Program-made: the position numbers and the translations under genes
Assembly (NCBI GenBank): GCA_003649915.1
Contig: QMTG01000002.1
Span: forward strand, 1 to 23,077
Reading direction: 5' to 3'
Length of the DNA stretch: 23,077 nucleotides
Origin: Thermoplasmata archaeon
GTDB taxonomy: Archaea; Thermoplasmatota; Thermoplasmata; B31-G17
Shown: positions 6,934 through 15,092 of the stretch, piece by piece
How positions within the stretch are numbered: the first letter of the stretch is position 1
Layout of the letters: the number at the start of each line of letters is the position of its first letter
The notes under the pieces: generated by a model
Told to the model about the DNA's origin: nothing
Database searches by the model: none
Seen by the model: only the letters and a program-made list of their open reading frames with translations

Positions 6934-8108
6934 CCAAGCACCTCCTCCAGGCTTCTTTTTTCGGCTATTTTTGCAGCCCTTATGAGTTCATCGGGTGTGT
7001 GAACGATGATGCGCTTACTTACAATAATTGTGGTGAGAAGCATGAGGGTGATATAGACAGCAAATATTGTGATAAAAAGCAAAGGGTCGTATTTTATGAC
7101 TAGGGTGTGCCCAAATGTGTGGAATAATCCCATCTTATCAAGGGTGTTTATGACAATTATTCCTATGAAGAGAGATATCACCATAGCTGGTGTCAGATAC
7201 TTCACCAGATTTGCCATTATTATAAGCCTTATTCTCCCTTCTGTTGCTCCTATGCCGTATAACACGCCTATATCCTTTGATTTCTGGTTTAATGTTCTCA
7301 ATATAACACCCATCCCCCCCAGTAGCACGAGAGACATTATTAATCCTATGAATGTATATGAGACAATCTGCACACTTCTTACACCGTAACTTAGCACCCA
7401 GTCCGCGTTTATCTGGGAATAATTTTGCATTATTATCATTATGACCTCACTTCTAAAAGCAGATGATGTACTACCACTGTTAGCAATAATTTTCGGCTTA
7501 GACTCGTATTTTTTCTCTATGTAATCATTTAAAGCACATACATCGTTGGTTTTCACCCTTATGACAGTGACATAGTCCTTGTTATACCCAACAAGAAATC
7601 TTGCTATGCTGAGTGGGATTAGAATCTCGTCATCGTGTGATCCTCGAAACTCACCCACAACGTGAAGAATTGCTAAGGCATTGGACGATGTTCCGCTGAC
7701 AACAATGTCTTCCCCAACATTTAGACCGAATTTTAAACGCGCTCTATTACCAATAATCGCCCAGTTCGGCTCATTGGGCTGCGATACTGCCAATTTTACA
7801 TGAGAGTGATTCACAAACAAACGAATATCCACCCCCCTTAGCATGGCAGAATGGCCGTGTACAACGGTAGGCACATAAATTTCCGGGCTCACACTTTCAA
7901 CGTAAGGCAGTGAGAGCATTTCCCTAGCCAAAGACTCTGTAGGAAGAGTTCTGTTGTCACCCTCGTATATGTAACTTATGACATAATCTTGTGTATCCAT
8001 TATCATTATTGATGTATTCTGAGCGACATTCCAGAGTATTGGAGCGATTGTGGAGAGTGGTAATATACTGAGGACAAAAACCCAGAGAATTTTTTTCGTG
8101 AATATCAT
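6930..8108 (-). CDS. FtsX/MacB-type ABC transporter permease subunit
   Basis: The layout is that of an FtsX-family half-permease of 392 residues. There is one N-terminal helix (about 8-27), a large outer domain (about 30-240) and three further helices (about 245-270, 295-322 and 343-367). RTLNQKSKDIGVLYGIGATEGRI spans 271-293 and is the hallmark cytoplasmic segment of the family, usually read as contacting the ATPase. The outer domain has the MacB periplasmic-core flavour, with LPYVESVSPEIYV (67-79) and VGEFRGSHDDEILIPL (151-166). Such permeases transmit ATPase motion to the outside or move lipids or peptides. The ATG overlaps the preceding permease gene by four bases (ATGA), so the two probably form a heterodimer. 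No LolD/MacB-type ATPase lies next to it. Confidence 0.85.
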   Translation of the reverse strand: MIFTKKILWVFVLSILPLSTIAPILWNVAQNTSIMIMDTQDYVISYIYEGDNRTLPTESLAREMLSLPYVESVSPEIYVPTVVHGHSAMLRGVDIRLFVNHSHVKLAVSQPNEPNWAIIGNRARLKFGLNVGEDIVVSGTSSNALAILHVVGEFRGSHDDEILIPLSIARFLVGYNKDYVTVIRVKTNDVCALNDYIEKKYESKPKIIANSGSTSSAFRSEVIMIIMQNYSQINADWVLSYGVRSVQIVSYTFIGLIMSLVLLGGMGVILRTLNQKSKDIGVLYGIGATEGRIRLIIMANLVKYLTPAMVISLFIGIIVINTLDKMGLFHTFGHTLVIKYDPLLFITIFAVYITLMLLTTIIVSKRIIVHTPDELIRAAKIAEKRSLEEVLG

Positions 8109-9127
8109 GGGACCTCACCCCTTTTAATGTATCCGACTACGGGACACAGTGCACCCACAAGCCCGAATGCCAAGATTGTCAATGCAGGGTATAAAAAGAC
8201 CTCCCACTGATATAGGGGGTAGATTGGTGAATATATGCCTATCATCTTTATGATCGATATAAGGGCTCCAGGCATTATGAGACCGAGAGATATTCCGAGA
8301 ACTGTGGCTAGTGCTATTATCCCAAGGCTCTTAAACAAAAATATTAGCACGATGAAAAAATTTGACGCTCCAACCTTTCTCAGTATTTCTATATCATTTT
8401 TTGAATACTCTATTTCCACACTCATGATTGTATAGAGCAATATGCTGACAATAATACCAGACGATATAAACAATATTACGAGTATGTGGTTTATTTCCTT
8501 CAAACTCTGGGATACAAAGTAACCAGATATATGGAACGGATAAACATTATATTCTTTTTCGTATTTTTTCCTCTCCCCAATTTTTATTATAAGGGCTGAG
8601 TATTCATTATCGGAAATGTTTATAAGGTTTCTAAGAACGTTCTCAGAAATGTAAACCCATGTATCTGGAAATGAGGACACAGACAAATAGCCATCAAATG
8701 TCAGGTTTACGCTCCTGTTTCCCACAAATATTGTGATTTTGTTAACCTTAATGCCCTTGTAATAAGTGCCCAAGTAAACACTTTTGTTATCAATCTTTGG
8801 GTATGATGAAAATATATGAGCAGTATCGTTTATTGCAACCAAATACGTTGACTCGTTTATCGGATATCCAAGAAAGCAACGTGATATGAGCAAGCGTGTG
8901 TGCCCCGTATCGTTCGTCACAGGTATTCTGCTGGTTAGTATATCATCTTGGTATAGAATAGCATAACAGTTACCGCTCATATTCACACTACTTATCACTT
9001 CATAACTGAATGATGTTATTAGCGATAGTGTTCCCATGAGATACGCACAGCATATCGCAACTCCGAGCACTGAGCCTCCAACTCTCGCAGTTTTTGGTAT
9101 ACCGAGCTTTAATAGGGGGAACAACAT
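8105..9127 (-). CDS. FtsX-type ABC transporter permease subunit, first gene of operon
   Basis: This 340-residue protein has the FtsX topology. TM1 is at about 17-40, an outer domain covers about 45-205, and TM2-4 lie near 213-237, 257-287 and 311-334. The FtsX signature EIEYSKNDIEILRKVGASNFF (238-258) follows TM2. The outer domain carries eight N-glycosylation sequons between residues 49 and 170, as expected for an extracellular domain in archaea. It begins the minus-strand operon and overlaps the next permease by four bases. GAGGT lies very close to the ATG at 9125-9127, so the following TTG codon is an alternative start. The transporter's cargo is unknown; the divergent ABC-2 genes next door encode ATPases of a different class. 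Confidence 0.82.
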   Translation of the reverse strand: MLFPLLKLGIPKTARVGGSVLGVAICCAYLMGTLSLITSFSYEVISSVNMSGNCYAILYQDDILTSRIPVTNDTGHTRLLISRCFLGYPINESTYLVAINDTAHIFSSYPKIDNKSVYLGTYYKGIKVNKITIFVGNRSVNLTFDGYLSVSSFPDTWVYISENVLRNLINISDNEYSALIIKIGERKKYEKEYNVYPFHISGYFVSQSLKEINHILVILFISSGIIVSILLYTIMSVEIEYSKNDIEILRKVGASNFFIVLIFLFKSLGIIALATVLGISLGLIMPGALISIIKMIGIYSPIYPLYQWEVFLYPALTILAFGLVGALCPVVGYIKRGEVP

Positions 9128-9161
9128 TGACCTCAGGGCTCAATACAAGAATGTGTGATTA

Positions 9162-9263
9162 AAAGGTTTTTATATCAAAGCACTATACCACTCTTTGGGG
9201 CATGATTGGTAAAGGTTATGCCTTTTTTATCGCTAAGTTTTCCTCATCGGTTAAAGGTTTTTA
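9162..9263 (+). repeat. 11-base direct repeat in the divergent promoter region
   Basis: AAAGGTTTTTA occurs at 9162-9172 and again at 9253-9263, once near each divergent start. A partial copy, TAAAGGTTA, is at 9210-9218. Each full copy overlaps a candidate TATA box: the left one can serve the minus-strand FtsX operon and the right one the plus-strand ABC operon. The pair may be a shared regulator site or simply two similar BRE/TATA elements. Confidence 0.5.
9167..9176 (-). promoter_or_regulatory. Candidate TATA box of the FtsX operon
   Basis: The minus strand reads GATATAAAAA, about 45 bases before the ATG at 9127, which allows a leader of roughly 15-20 bases with GAGGT. The same bases read on the plus strand also resemble a BRE/TATA element, so the direction is not certain. 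Confidence 0.45.
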
Positions 9264-9265
9264 AA
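9253..9265 (+). promoter_or_regulatory. BRE/TATA element of the ABC exporter operon
   Basis: AAAGGTTTTTAAA has a purine-rich BRE-like start and a TATA core at 9258-9265, about 32 bases before the ATG at 9294. This gives a short leader with GGTGA just ahead of the start. Confidence 0.6.
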
Positions 9266-9293
9266 CGGTGTGCGTATTAAGGCGCGGTGAAAC

Positions 9294-10214
9294 ATGACGG
9301 GCGAGATTGTCAAGGTAAATGATATCACAAAGCGCTTCGGGCACGTTGTTGCATTGGACCATGTTACTGTGAGTTTCTGCGAGGGAATAACAGGCCTCTT
9401 AGGTCCTAATGGCGCCGGTAAGACCACGCTTGTTAAAATAATTATGGGGATTATCCTTCCTGACAGCGGAGAGGCGTATGTTCTTGGGAACAATGTTGAA
9501 AGAGATCCTGAGGTTAGGGCTATAATAGGCTATGTCCCTGAACAGGATTGCCTTATTGAAGAGATGAACGCCGTTGAATTTCTTTACCATATGGCTATCA
9601 TAAGCGGTGTGCCGAGAAAGGATGCAATGGAGAGAGTTCATATTGTCCTGCACTACTTGGGAGTTGGAGATGAAAGATATAGGGCTATATCCACATACAG
9701 TGCGGGGATGAAGCAGAAAATCAAGATCGCTCAAGCCCTCGTTCACGATCCGCAAATAATAATCATGGATGAGCCTACAACGGGTCTTGACCCACAGGGT
9801 AGGGAGGAAGTTCTTGCCCTTATATACGATTTATGGAAGAGTTACAGGAAGAGCATAATTCTTTCCACCCATCTTCTACCTGATGTTGAGAGGATTTGTA
9901 GCCATGTAGTTATGATGAGCGGTGGCAGGGTTATTGAAGCAGGACCAATAGAGGGCATGCTGAGAGGGCTGGATGGCTATGTTGTTAGGGTTGGTGGGAG
10001 TGGCGAAGATGTTGAAAAGTTTGCTGAGGTTTTCAGGGATAAAAACTCACTTATATCTAGGGACGATAATGTATTCGTTGTTAGAAGTGAGCCGTCAGAC
10101 ATTTTAAGGGCTGCCGCAGAAACGGGTGTCCAGGTGCGCTATCTTGGGAGGAGGAGAGAAAGCCTAGAGGAAAAATTTGTTTGTGCGCTCGCAGGCGATG
10201 AATATGGGGATTAG
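9294..10214 (+). CDS. ABC-2 type exporter, ATP-binding subunit (first copy)
   Basis: This 306-residue ATPase has all the required motifs. Walker A is GPNGAGKTT (37-45), the signature is YSAGMKQ (135-141), Walker B is IIIMDEP (155-161), the D-loop is TGLD (163-166) and the switch histidine is H193. The Q-loop region reads GYVPEQD (79-85). The sequence belongs to the NatA/CcmA-like class that pairs with ABC-2 permeases. The last 90 residues after the nucleotide domain form the usual small C-terminal domain. It starts an operon of two ATPase-permease pairs and overlaps the permease gene that follows. The substrate is not visible; drug, antimicrobial peptide, sodium or lipid-linked cargo are all possible for this class. 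Confidence 0.93.
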   Translation: MTGEIVKVNDITKRFGHVVALDHVTVSFCEGITGLLGPNGAGKTTLVKIIMGIILPDSGEAYVLGNNVERDPEVRAIIGYVPEQDCLIEEMNAVEFLYHMAIISGVPRKDAMERVHIVLHYLGVGDERYRAISTYSAGMKQKIKIAQALVHDPQIIIMDEPTTGLDPQGREEVLALIYDLWKSYRKSIILSTHLLPDVERICSHVVMMSGGRVIEAGPIEGMLRGLDGYVVRVGGSGEDVEKFAEVFRDKNSLISRDDNVFVVRSEPSDILRAAAETGVQVRYLGRRRESLEEKFVCALAGDEYGD

Positions 10215-11043
10215 TCCTCTTACCTATACACCGTGGTCGGGAACTAGAATGGGTAGATTAAAGAACGTGCTTCGTATAGTGTTTGAAGAGGCAAAAATAA
10301 GAGTTACCGTATGGTCTTTAATCATAATACTAATAACGTATTTGCTCGTCTACATAAACGCTTTTTATCAGGCTGTTAGGCCTGCGCCCATAGAAAAATA
10401 TGGGTATGTTAGTACAATAGGTAATCTTTACCTATATATGATGCTACTTTCAGCCTACCTAGCATTCAACATAATATCCAGAGATTTGAAAAATGGTTCA
10501 ATAATACTCTACCTTTCTCGCCCAATAACGCGCATTGAATACATTGTATCAAAATTTCTTGCAGTATGCTTCCACCTATCGCTTATTACCATCGTTCCAC
10601 TCCTTCTCGTATACATTATTGACATCGCCTCACTTCCGCAGTCCTCGAAGTTCATTACAGAGGCGAGCAAACTCCTCCTCCCCCTGATCGGCTCCGCCTT
10701 ACTCATGGTTATTCTATTTGGTTCTGTGACAATAATGCTTTCTTCGCTTACAAAAGATGGAAAATGGGCATCTGCAGGTGTTTTTGGTGTGTTCCTGATA
10801 GGAGGATTTATAGCGGAAATTGTCGGCTCAGCCCTCAATAACAATTACGCCTACCTCTTTTACCTGTGGAACAGTGTGATAATAGTTGTTATCAACATGT
10901 TTGGTATGAGAATATCGCCACGCTCCCCGCCTTGGTACCATCTTCCTTGGTATTATGGGCTCTCCATTATCATTGGGGCAATTGTTCTGTCATTTTCAGT
11001 GGTGTATTGGAGATTTCTGCGTAGGGAGGGGATAGTTGCATGA
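10204..11043 (+). CDS. ABC-2 type exporter, permease subunit (first copy)
   Basis: This is an integral membrane protein of 279 residues with six helices near 37-55, 77-95, 115-141, 158-180, 190-208 and 249-268. ISRDLKNGSI and LYLSRPITRIEYIVSKFL (91-119) form the typical ABC-2 coupling region between helices 2 and 3. I prefer the ATG at 10204 because AGGCGATG lies 5-6 bases ahead; this overlaps the ATPase gene by 11 bases. Other possible starts are TTG 10177, ATG 10198 and ATG 10249. The last would begin MGRLKN, and its first 13 bases are identical to an internal ATG of the second permease gene. The stop overlaps the next ATPase gene by four bases. It probably pairs with the upstream ATPase. 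Confidence 0.87.
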   Translation: MGISPLTYTPWSGTRMGRLKNVLRIVFEEAKIRVTVWSLIIILITYLLVYINAFYQAVRPAPIEKYGYVSTIGNLYLYMMLLSAYLAFNIISRDLKNGSIILYLSRPITRIEYIVSKFLAVCFHLSLITIVPLLLVYIIDIASLPQSSKFITEASKLLLPLIGSALLMVILFGSVTIMLSSLTKDGKWASAGVFGVFLIGGFIAEIVGSALNNNYAYLFYLWNSVIIVVINMFGMRISPRSPPWYHLPWYYGLSIIIGAIVLSFSVVYWRFLRREGIVA

Positions 11044-11999
11044 CGGATGATATAATTTTGGCAAATGATTTGTCGAAATGGTATGGGGAGATAATTGCTC
11101 TCAACAGGTTCAGCGCGAGCATTGGCAAGGGGGTGACTGGTGTTGTTGGTCCAAATGGCTCAGGTAAGAGCACTTTCTTTAAGATTATCATGGGGCTTGT
11201 TCGCCAGAGTTCTGGCACTATACGTGTGGCTGGTGAAAAACCTTGGAATAATCCAAAACTCAGGAAAATTTTGGGCTATGTTCCTGAAAGGGATATTTTC
11301 TTCCCTTGGATGACTGGTGAGGAGTTTCTTGTAAAGTCCGCGAGACTTTCTGGGATGCAAACAAATGATGCTAAGAAAAAAGCAAAAGAGTTGCTTGAAA
11401 TTGTGGGCTTAGCTGAAGATGGAGGGAGGAGAATTTATGGGTACAGCAGGGGCATGAAGCAAAGGCTCAAGATTGCGCAGGCACTCATACACGAGCCAGA
11501 GATTGTAATAATGGATGAGCCGATGAGCGGTGCTGACCCTGTGGCTAGGAGAAAAATAATGGATATTGTACACCAGATTGATGCCAGTGGGAGATGTGTG
11601 GTCATTAGTAGCCATATATTATACGAGATTGAGCGAATGACAAAAAATGTAATCCTCATATACCGAGGATGGGCTGTTGCTCAAGGACGTGTGGAGGACA
11701 TAAGAGCGCTCATGAACATGTATCCGCACAGGATAAGAGTCGTATGCTCTAACGCGAGAGATGTAGCCAAAGAACTCATAGGAATGAATTGGGTGAAAAG
11801 AGTTGGAGTTGAAAGAGATAATGAGTTAATAGTGGAAACTAGTATGCCAAACGAGTTTTACACAAACTTTCCAAAATTTTGTGTGGAGTGTGGGGTGCAT
11901 GTGGACGAAATTCGCTCCTTGGATGACAACCTTGAGGCAGTTTTCAATTACCTGATCAGTAGAAGGCTTAACTACGCTGCAGGAGGTGAGAGGGAGTGA
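11040..11999 (+). CDS. ABC-2 type exporter, ATP-binding subunit (second copy)
   Basis: This 319-residue ATPase is a diverged paralogue of the first. Walker A is GPNGSGKST (37-45), the signature is YSRGMKQ (135-141), Walker B is IVIMDEP (155-161) and the switch histidine is H192. The region that usually holds the Q-loop reads GYVPERD (79-85), and the D-loop is SGAD (163-166) in place of the common TGLD, so small mechanistic differences from copy one are possible. GGGAGGGGA sits ahead of the ATG, which overlaps the upstream permease stop. The C-terminal 100 residues resemble those of the first copy only loosely. It is likely the partner of the permease just downstream. Confidence 0.92.
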   Translation: MTDDIILANDLSKWYGEIIALNRFSASIGKGVTGVVGPNGSGKSTFFKIIMGLVRQSSGTIRVAGEKPWNNPKLRKILGYVPERDIFFPWMTGEEFLVKSARLSGMQTNDAKKKAKELLEIVGLAEDGGRRIYGYSRGMKQRLKIAQALIHEPEIVIMDEPMSGADPVARRKIMDIVHQIDASGRCVVISSHILYEIERMTKNVILIYRGWAVAQGRVEDIRALMNMYPHRIRVVCSNARDVAKELIGMNWVKRVGVERDNELIVETSMPNEFYTNFPKFCVECGVHVDEIRSLDDNLEAVFNYLISRRLNYAAGGERE

Positions 12000-12898
12000 G
12001 TAGCGATGGTCGGATGAGCGAACCTTTTGCAGGGTATGATAGTAAAGTTATTTTTACACAGAGCAGGGGGGAAGAGGTGGGTGATGAGAAGGGTAATGGT
12101 TGGCATGGTGGTGAAGATGATGTCATGGGTAGATTAATGCGCTCATTTTCCACAGGATTTGTTGTTGTTACGATAACAATGAGGGAAATGCTTATGGGAA
12201 GAAAACTGCTCGTTATGGGGCTTTTTGGGATAGTGCCCATTATTATCACCGCAGGCCTTCTGAACGCTTCTTACTTGACCTTAGATGCACTATCAAACAT
12301 TTACCTCAATTATCACATACAGATAATGGCTCTATTAATATCGGTAATATACGCTTCAGCCCTTATAAACAATGATATTCTAAGTGGAAATGTGGTGCAT
12401 TACACAACAAGATATTTGAGCAGACCTGAGTACGTTGGCTATCGATACCTGGGCTATATAATAATAGCACCCCTTCCAACGATAATTTCCGCCACTGTAT
12501 GCTATGGGATCGCATACTTTGGGCATGTGGATGGCGTTGAGAGTGCTGGGACAACGCTCTACGCCTCATATATTGCGGGGATAATACTAGCAACTATTGC
12601 CTACGGAGCCTTTTTTGCATTCTTGGGGGTGATCTTGAGCAAGCCGCACATTCCAGCACTCCTTATCGCGTTCATATGGGAGAACCTTATAGCAAGGACC
12701 TATGGCAGGCTTCCAATGGCAAGCATTCTTTATCATGTAAGGGCGTTTGTGCGAAATTATGTCAGCATTGGGGATATAGCAAGGTACAAGTCATACAGCC
12801 CGGTAAACGCCATGATTGTCATCCTCATATTTTCTATAATAACTGTAGTTCTTGCCGGGTATATACTTGCAAGAAAAGATTTAGACGTACAGGTGTGA
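11996..12898 (+). CDS. ABC-2 type exporter, permease subunit (second copy) with hydrophilic N-terminal tail
   Basis: The 300-residue permease has about six helices after residue 70, and RYLSRPEYVGYRYLGYI (139-155) is the ABC-2 coupling stretch. GGAGGTGA precedes the GTG start at 11996 at good spacing, and the start overlaps the ATPase stop as GTGA, so this start is well supported. It gives a charged tail of about 43 residues, rich in Gly, Asp and Glu, which the first permease lacks. An internal ATG at 12126 begins MGRLMR, exactly like the possible late start of the first permease, so the tail may have been added to an older gene. It forms the second exporter with the upstream ATPase. Confidence 0.85.
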   Translation: MSSDGRMSEPFAGYDSKVIFTQSRGEEVGDEKGNGWHGGEDDVMGRLMRSFSTGFVVVTITMREMLMGRKLLVMGLFGIVPIIITAGLLNASYLTLDALSNIYLNYHIQIMALLISVIYASALINNDILSGNVVHYTTRYLSRPEYVGYRYLGYIIIAPLPTIISATVCYGIAYFGHVDGVESAGTTLYASYIAGIILATIAYGAFFAFLGVILSKPHIPALLIAFIWENLIARTYGRLPMASILYHVRAFVRNYVSIGDIARYKSYSPVNAMIVILIFSIITVVLAGYILARKDLDVQV

Positions 12899-12904
12899 TA
12901 GTAC

Positions 12905-13813
12905 ATGGAAAGAAGCGTCCTAATTTTTTACTTAACCATATCTTCCTTTTACTGGGCTGCCGCCTTTATTTTAACAAAAATCGCCCTGTTGTGGGTTCCA
13001 CCCGTAGCCTTGGCGATATCTAGATTCTTGCTGGCGTTCATTTTCCTCCTACCGGGACTTTACATTATGGATAGGAGTGTTTTACAAAAGAGTTTGAAAG
13101 TGCTGAAGTTTAGAAAGAAACTGTACATTCCACTTGCTTTCTTCGGAATATCGTTACCAACTGTACTTCAGAATATTGGCATGCTTTACATAAGCGCATC
13201 AATGAGCGCACTTATACAGAGTGTTGGTCCTGCTTTAACGGCAACGTTTGCTGTAGTTTTCCTCCGAGAAAGCGCAACTCTTGGAAAAATCGCTGGTGGT
13301 GCGCTAGCGTTTTTTGGTGCTCTTCTTCTCTCAATCTCGGGCCATGGAGTGCACAGTGTAGAGTTTCTCGGAAGTATTCTGATATTACTTTCGGCGCTTT
13401 GCTATGCTGTCTCGGGCGTTATAAGCAAGGTGTGTATATCTATTGACGACCCGCAGACCGTCTCACTTGTGGAGGTTTTTCTCGGCACACTCATGCTTCT
13501 GCCAGCAATTGGCATCGACTTTGCTATATACCACGAGATAAGCATGGCATCGATTCTGTACAGGCGTGCGATGGTTTCCATCCTTCTCCTTGCCTTATAC
13601 TCCACAGCAATCTCCATCTATATATGGTATTATGCGCTGAAAAAGTTTGAGTTATCGGTTCAAGCGTTCTACGTATACCTAATACCTGTTTTTGCAGTGC
13701 TCCTCGGCGTTTTGCTACTTCATGACACATTTAGTCCATCGCAAATGCTTTACTCCGCCATGATAATTGCAGGCATATATATTGTTGTCAGGTCATCTAC
13801 GGCAAAACCGTAA
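12905..13813 (+). CDS. EamA/DMT-family transporter, ten helices
   Basis: The 302 residues contain two EamA repeats of about five helices each. Typical pieces are VPPVALAISRFLLAFIFLLP (31-50) and GPALTATFAVVFLRESATLG (108-127) in the first repeat. The second has AFYVYLIPVFAVLLGVLLL and the terminal SAMIIAGIYIV. Proteins of this superfamily export amino acids, nucleosides or other small metabolites, or act as sugar-phosphate exchangers; the sequence alone does not name the substrate. The gene starts six bases after the second permease and is probably the last gene of the exporter operon. AGGTGTGAT lies just ahead of the ATG. Confidence 0.88.
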   Translation: MERSVLIFYLTISSFYWAAAFILTKIALLWVPPVALAISRFLLAFIFLLPGLYIMDRSVLQKSLKVLKFRKKLYIPLAFFGISLPTVLQNIGMLYISASMSALIQSVGPALTATFAVVFLRESATLGKIAGGALAFFGALLLSISGHGVHSVEFLGSILILLSALCYAVSGVISKVCISIDDPQTVSLVEVFLGTLMLLPAIGIDFAIYHEISMASILYRRAMVSILLLALYSTAISIYIWYYALKKFELSVQAFYVYLIPVFAVLLGVLLLHDTFSPSQMLYSAMIIAGIYIVVRSSTAKP

Positions 13814-13862
13814 TTGCATATACCCCTTTGCTTTTAGACAGAGCAATTGCCCAAAATAGCGC
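13814..13862. terminator. Short convergent gap with weak termination signals
   Basis: The exporter operon and the aIF2-gamma gene end towards each other here. An inverted repeat AATTGC/GCAATT (13812-13817 and 13843-13848) has a 25-base loop holding CCCCTTTGCTTTT. A bidirectional stop to transcription is plausible, but the signals are weak. Confidence 0.3.
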
Positions 13863-15086
13863 TCACCTTATTATTCCGTAGCCTATAAGACGGTATTTTC
13901 CGCTTATTCTCCTGCTCACCGCCACTCTTTGTCCCTCTTCCGCGCACACTGGAACCCTCAACTTCACATCTATAACGTCTTCCCTTGCGCTACTAACAAC
14001 CCCAACACTCACTGCGGTACCAACCGTGAGCATTAAAGTCTCATTTGTCCTTATTTTATCAACCTTTGTGCCCTCAGGTGTGCCAACAGCGTGCGGGAGC
14101 AGGTGAGTGTCAAGAGTAAATCTCTCCCATATTGGGGGCAAACGCTCAGGATGGCCAAGAACTCTCCCTCTCATCCCATCAGACTTTGTAAGGGAGGGGT
14201 CAAGGGTTGTGCCTATCCCCACAAGCCCACCTGGTCTTACCTCGTCCACATTCTCACCACCTGTCTGCAAACTTGTCACCGTCGTTATTATTGGCTCCCA
14301 ATGCGCCTTTCCACCCTTTTCAACCTTAAACCCGGGTCTTATCTCTATTGTATCGCCAACCCTGAGTTTCCCCTGTATCAATGACCCCCCAAGAACTCCG
14401 CCAACTAGTTTGCTTGGTCTTGTTCCAGGCTTGTTGACATCAAAGGATCGGGCTACATACATTCTTGGGTCTTTGCTTTCATCAAAGGTTGGGGTTGGTA
14501 TATTTTCCTGTATTGCCTCTATCAAAACGTCAATGTTTGCGTTGTGATGGGCGGAGACTGGAATTATTGGGGAGCCCTCTGCTATCGTTCCCTTTGTAAA
14601 CTGAACAATCTCGTTGTAATTTCTTATGAGCGCCTTATCGTCAACCAAGTCAATCTTATTCTGCACTATAACTATATGCTTGACACCAACAATTTCTATA
14701 GCCATAAGGTGCTCTTTCGTCTGCGGCTGGGGGCATGGCTCGTTTGCTGCTATGAGTAGTAAGGCACCGTTCATTATTGCTGCACCAGAGAGCATTGTTG
14801 CCATGAGAGTTTCATGACCAGGTGCATCAACAAAAGATACTGTACGTAGAGGCTCTGTTTTTTCCCCGCATATCGGGCATGTAGGCTTTGTACTGTAGCA
14901 TTCAGGCTCTGGGCACTTTGGGCATTTATAAAACGTGGCATCTGCATAACCCAGTTTTATCGATATGCCCTTTTTAAGTTCCTCACTGTGCGTATCTGTC
15001 CATTTACCAGTAAGCGCCTGCGTGAGCGTGGTTTTACCATGATCGACATGACCTATCATTCCAATGTTAACCTCTGGCTGGGACAT
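13863..15086 (-). CDS. aif2g: Translation initiation factor aIF2, gamma subunit
   Basis: This is the GTPase core of the archaeal initiator-tRNA carrier. It binds Met-tRNAi and brings it to the small ribosomal subunit together with the alpha and beta subunits. The 407 residues are normal for the family. G1 is GHVDHGKT (12-19), G3 is DAPGH (87-91) and G4 is NKID (143-146). The zinc knuckle uses C55, C58, C63, C70 and C73. Domains II and III follow, with VARSFDVNKPGT near 211 and a conserved end, SRRISGKYRLIGYG. It lies six bases after rps6e, and AAAGGAGA at the end of rps6e is its ribosome site, so both are translated from one transcript. This pairing with S6e is widespread in archaea. Confidence 0.97.
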   Translation of the reverse strand: MSQPEVNIGMIGHVDHGKTTLTQALTGKWTDTHSEELKKGISIKLGYADATFYKCPKCPEPECYSTKPTCPICGEKTEPLRTVSFVDAPGHETLMATMLSGAAIMNGALLLIAANEPCPQPQTKEHLMAIEIVGVKHIVIVQNKIDLVDDKALIRNYNEIVQFTKGTIAEGSPIIPVSAHHNANIDVLIEAIQENIPTPTFDESKDPRMYVARSFDVNKPGTRPSKLVGGVLGGSLIQGKLRVGDTIEIRPGFKVEKGGKAHWEPIITTVTSLQTGGENVDEVRPGGLVGIGTTLDPSLTKSDGMRGRVLGHPERLPPIWERFTLDTHLLPHAVGTPEGTKVDKIRTNETLMLTVGTAVSVGVVSSAREDVIDVKLRVPVCAEEGQRVAVSRRISGKYRLIGYGIIR

Positions 15087-15092
15087 ACCGCA

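Noticed and set aside
12676..13023. Plus-strand frame of 115 codons crossing the permease/EamA junction
   Set aside because: It overlaps two strongly supported genes in another frame and shows no recognisable domain.
14107..14547. Plus-strand frame of 146 codons opposite aIF2-gamma
   Set aside because: It is antisense to a highly conserved gene, and its Pro/Ser-rich content reflects the complementary strand.
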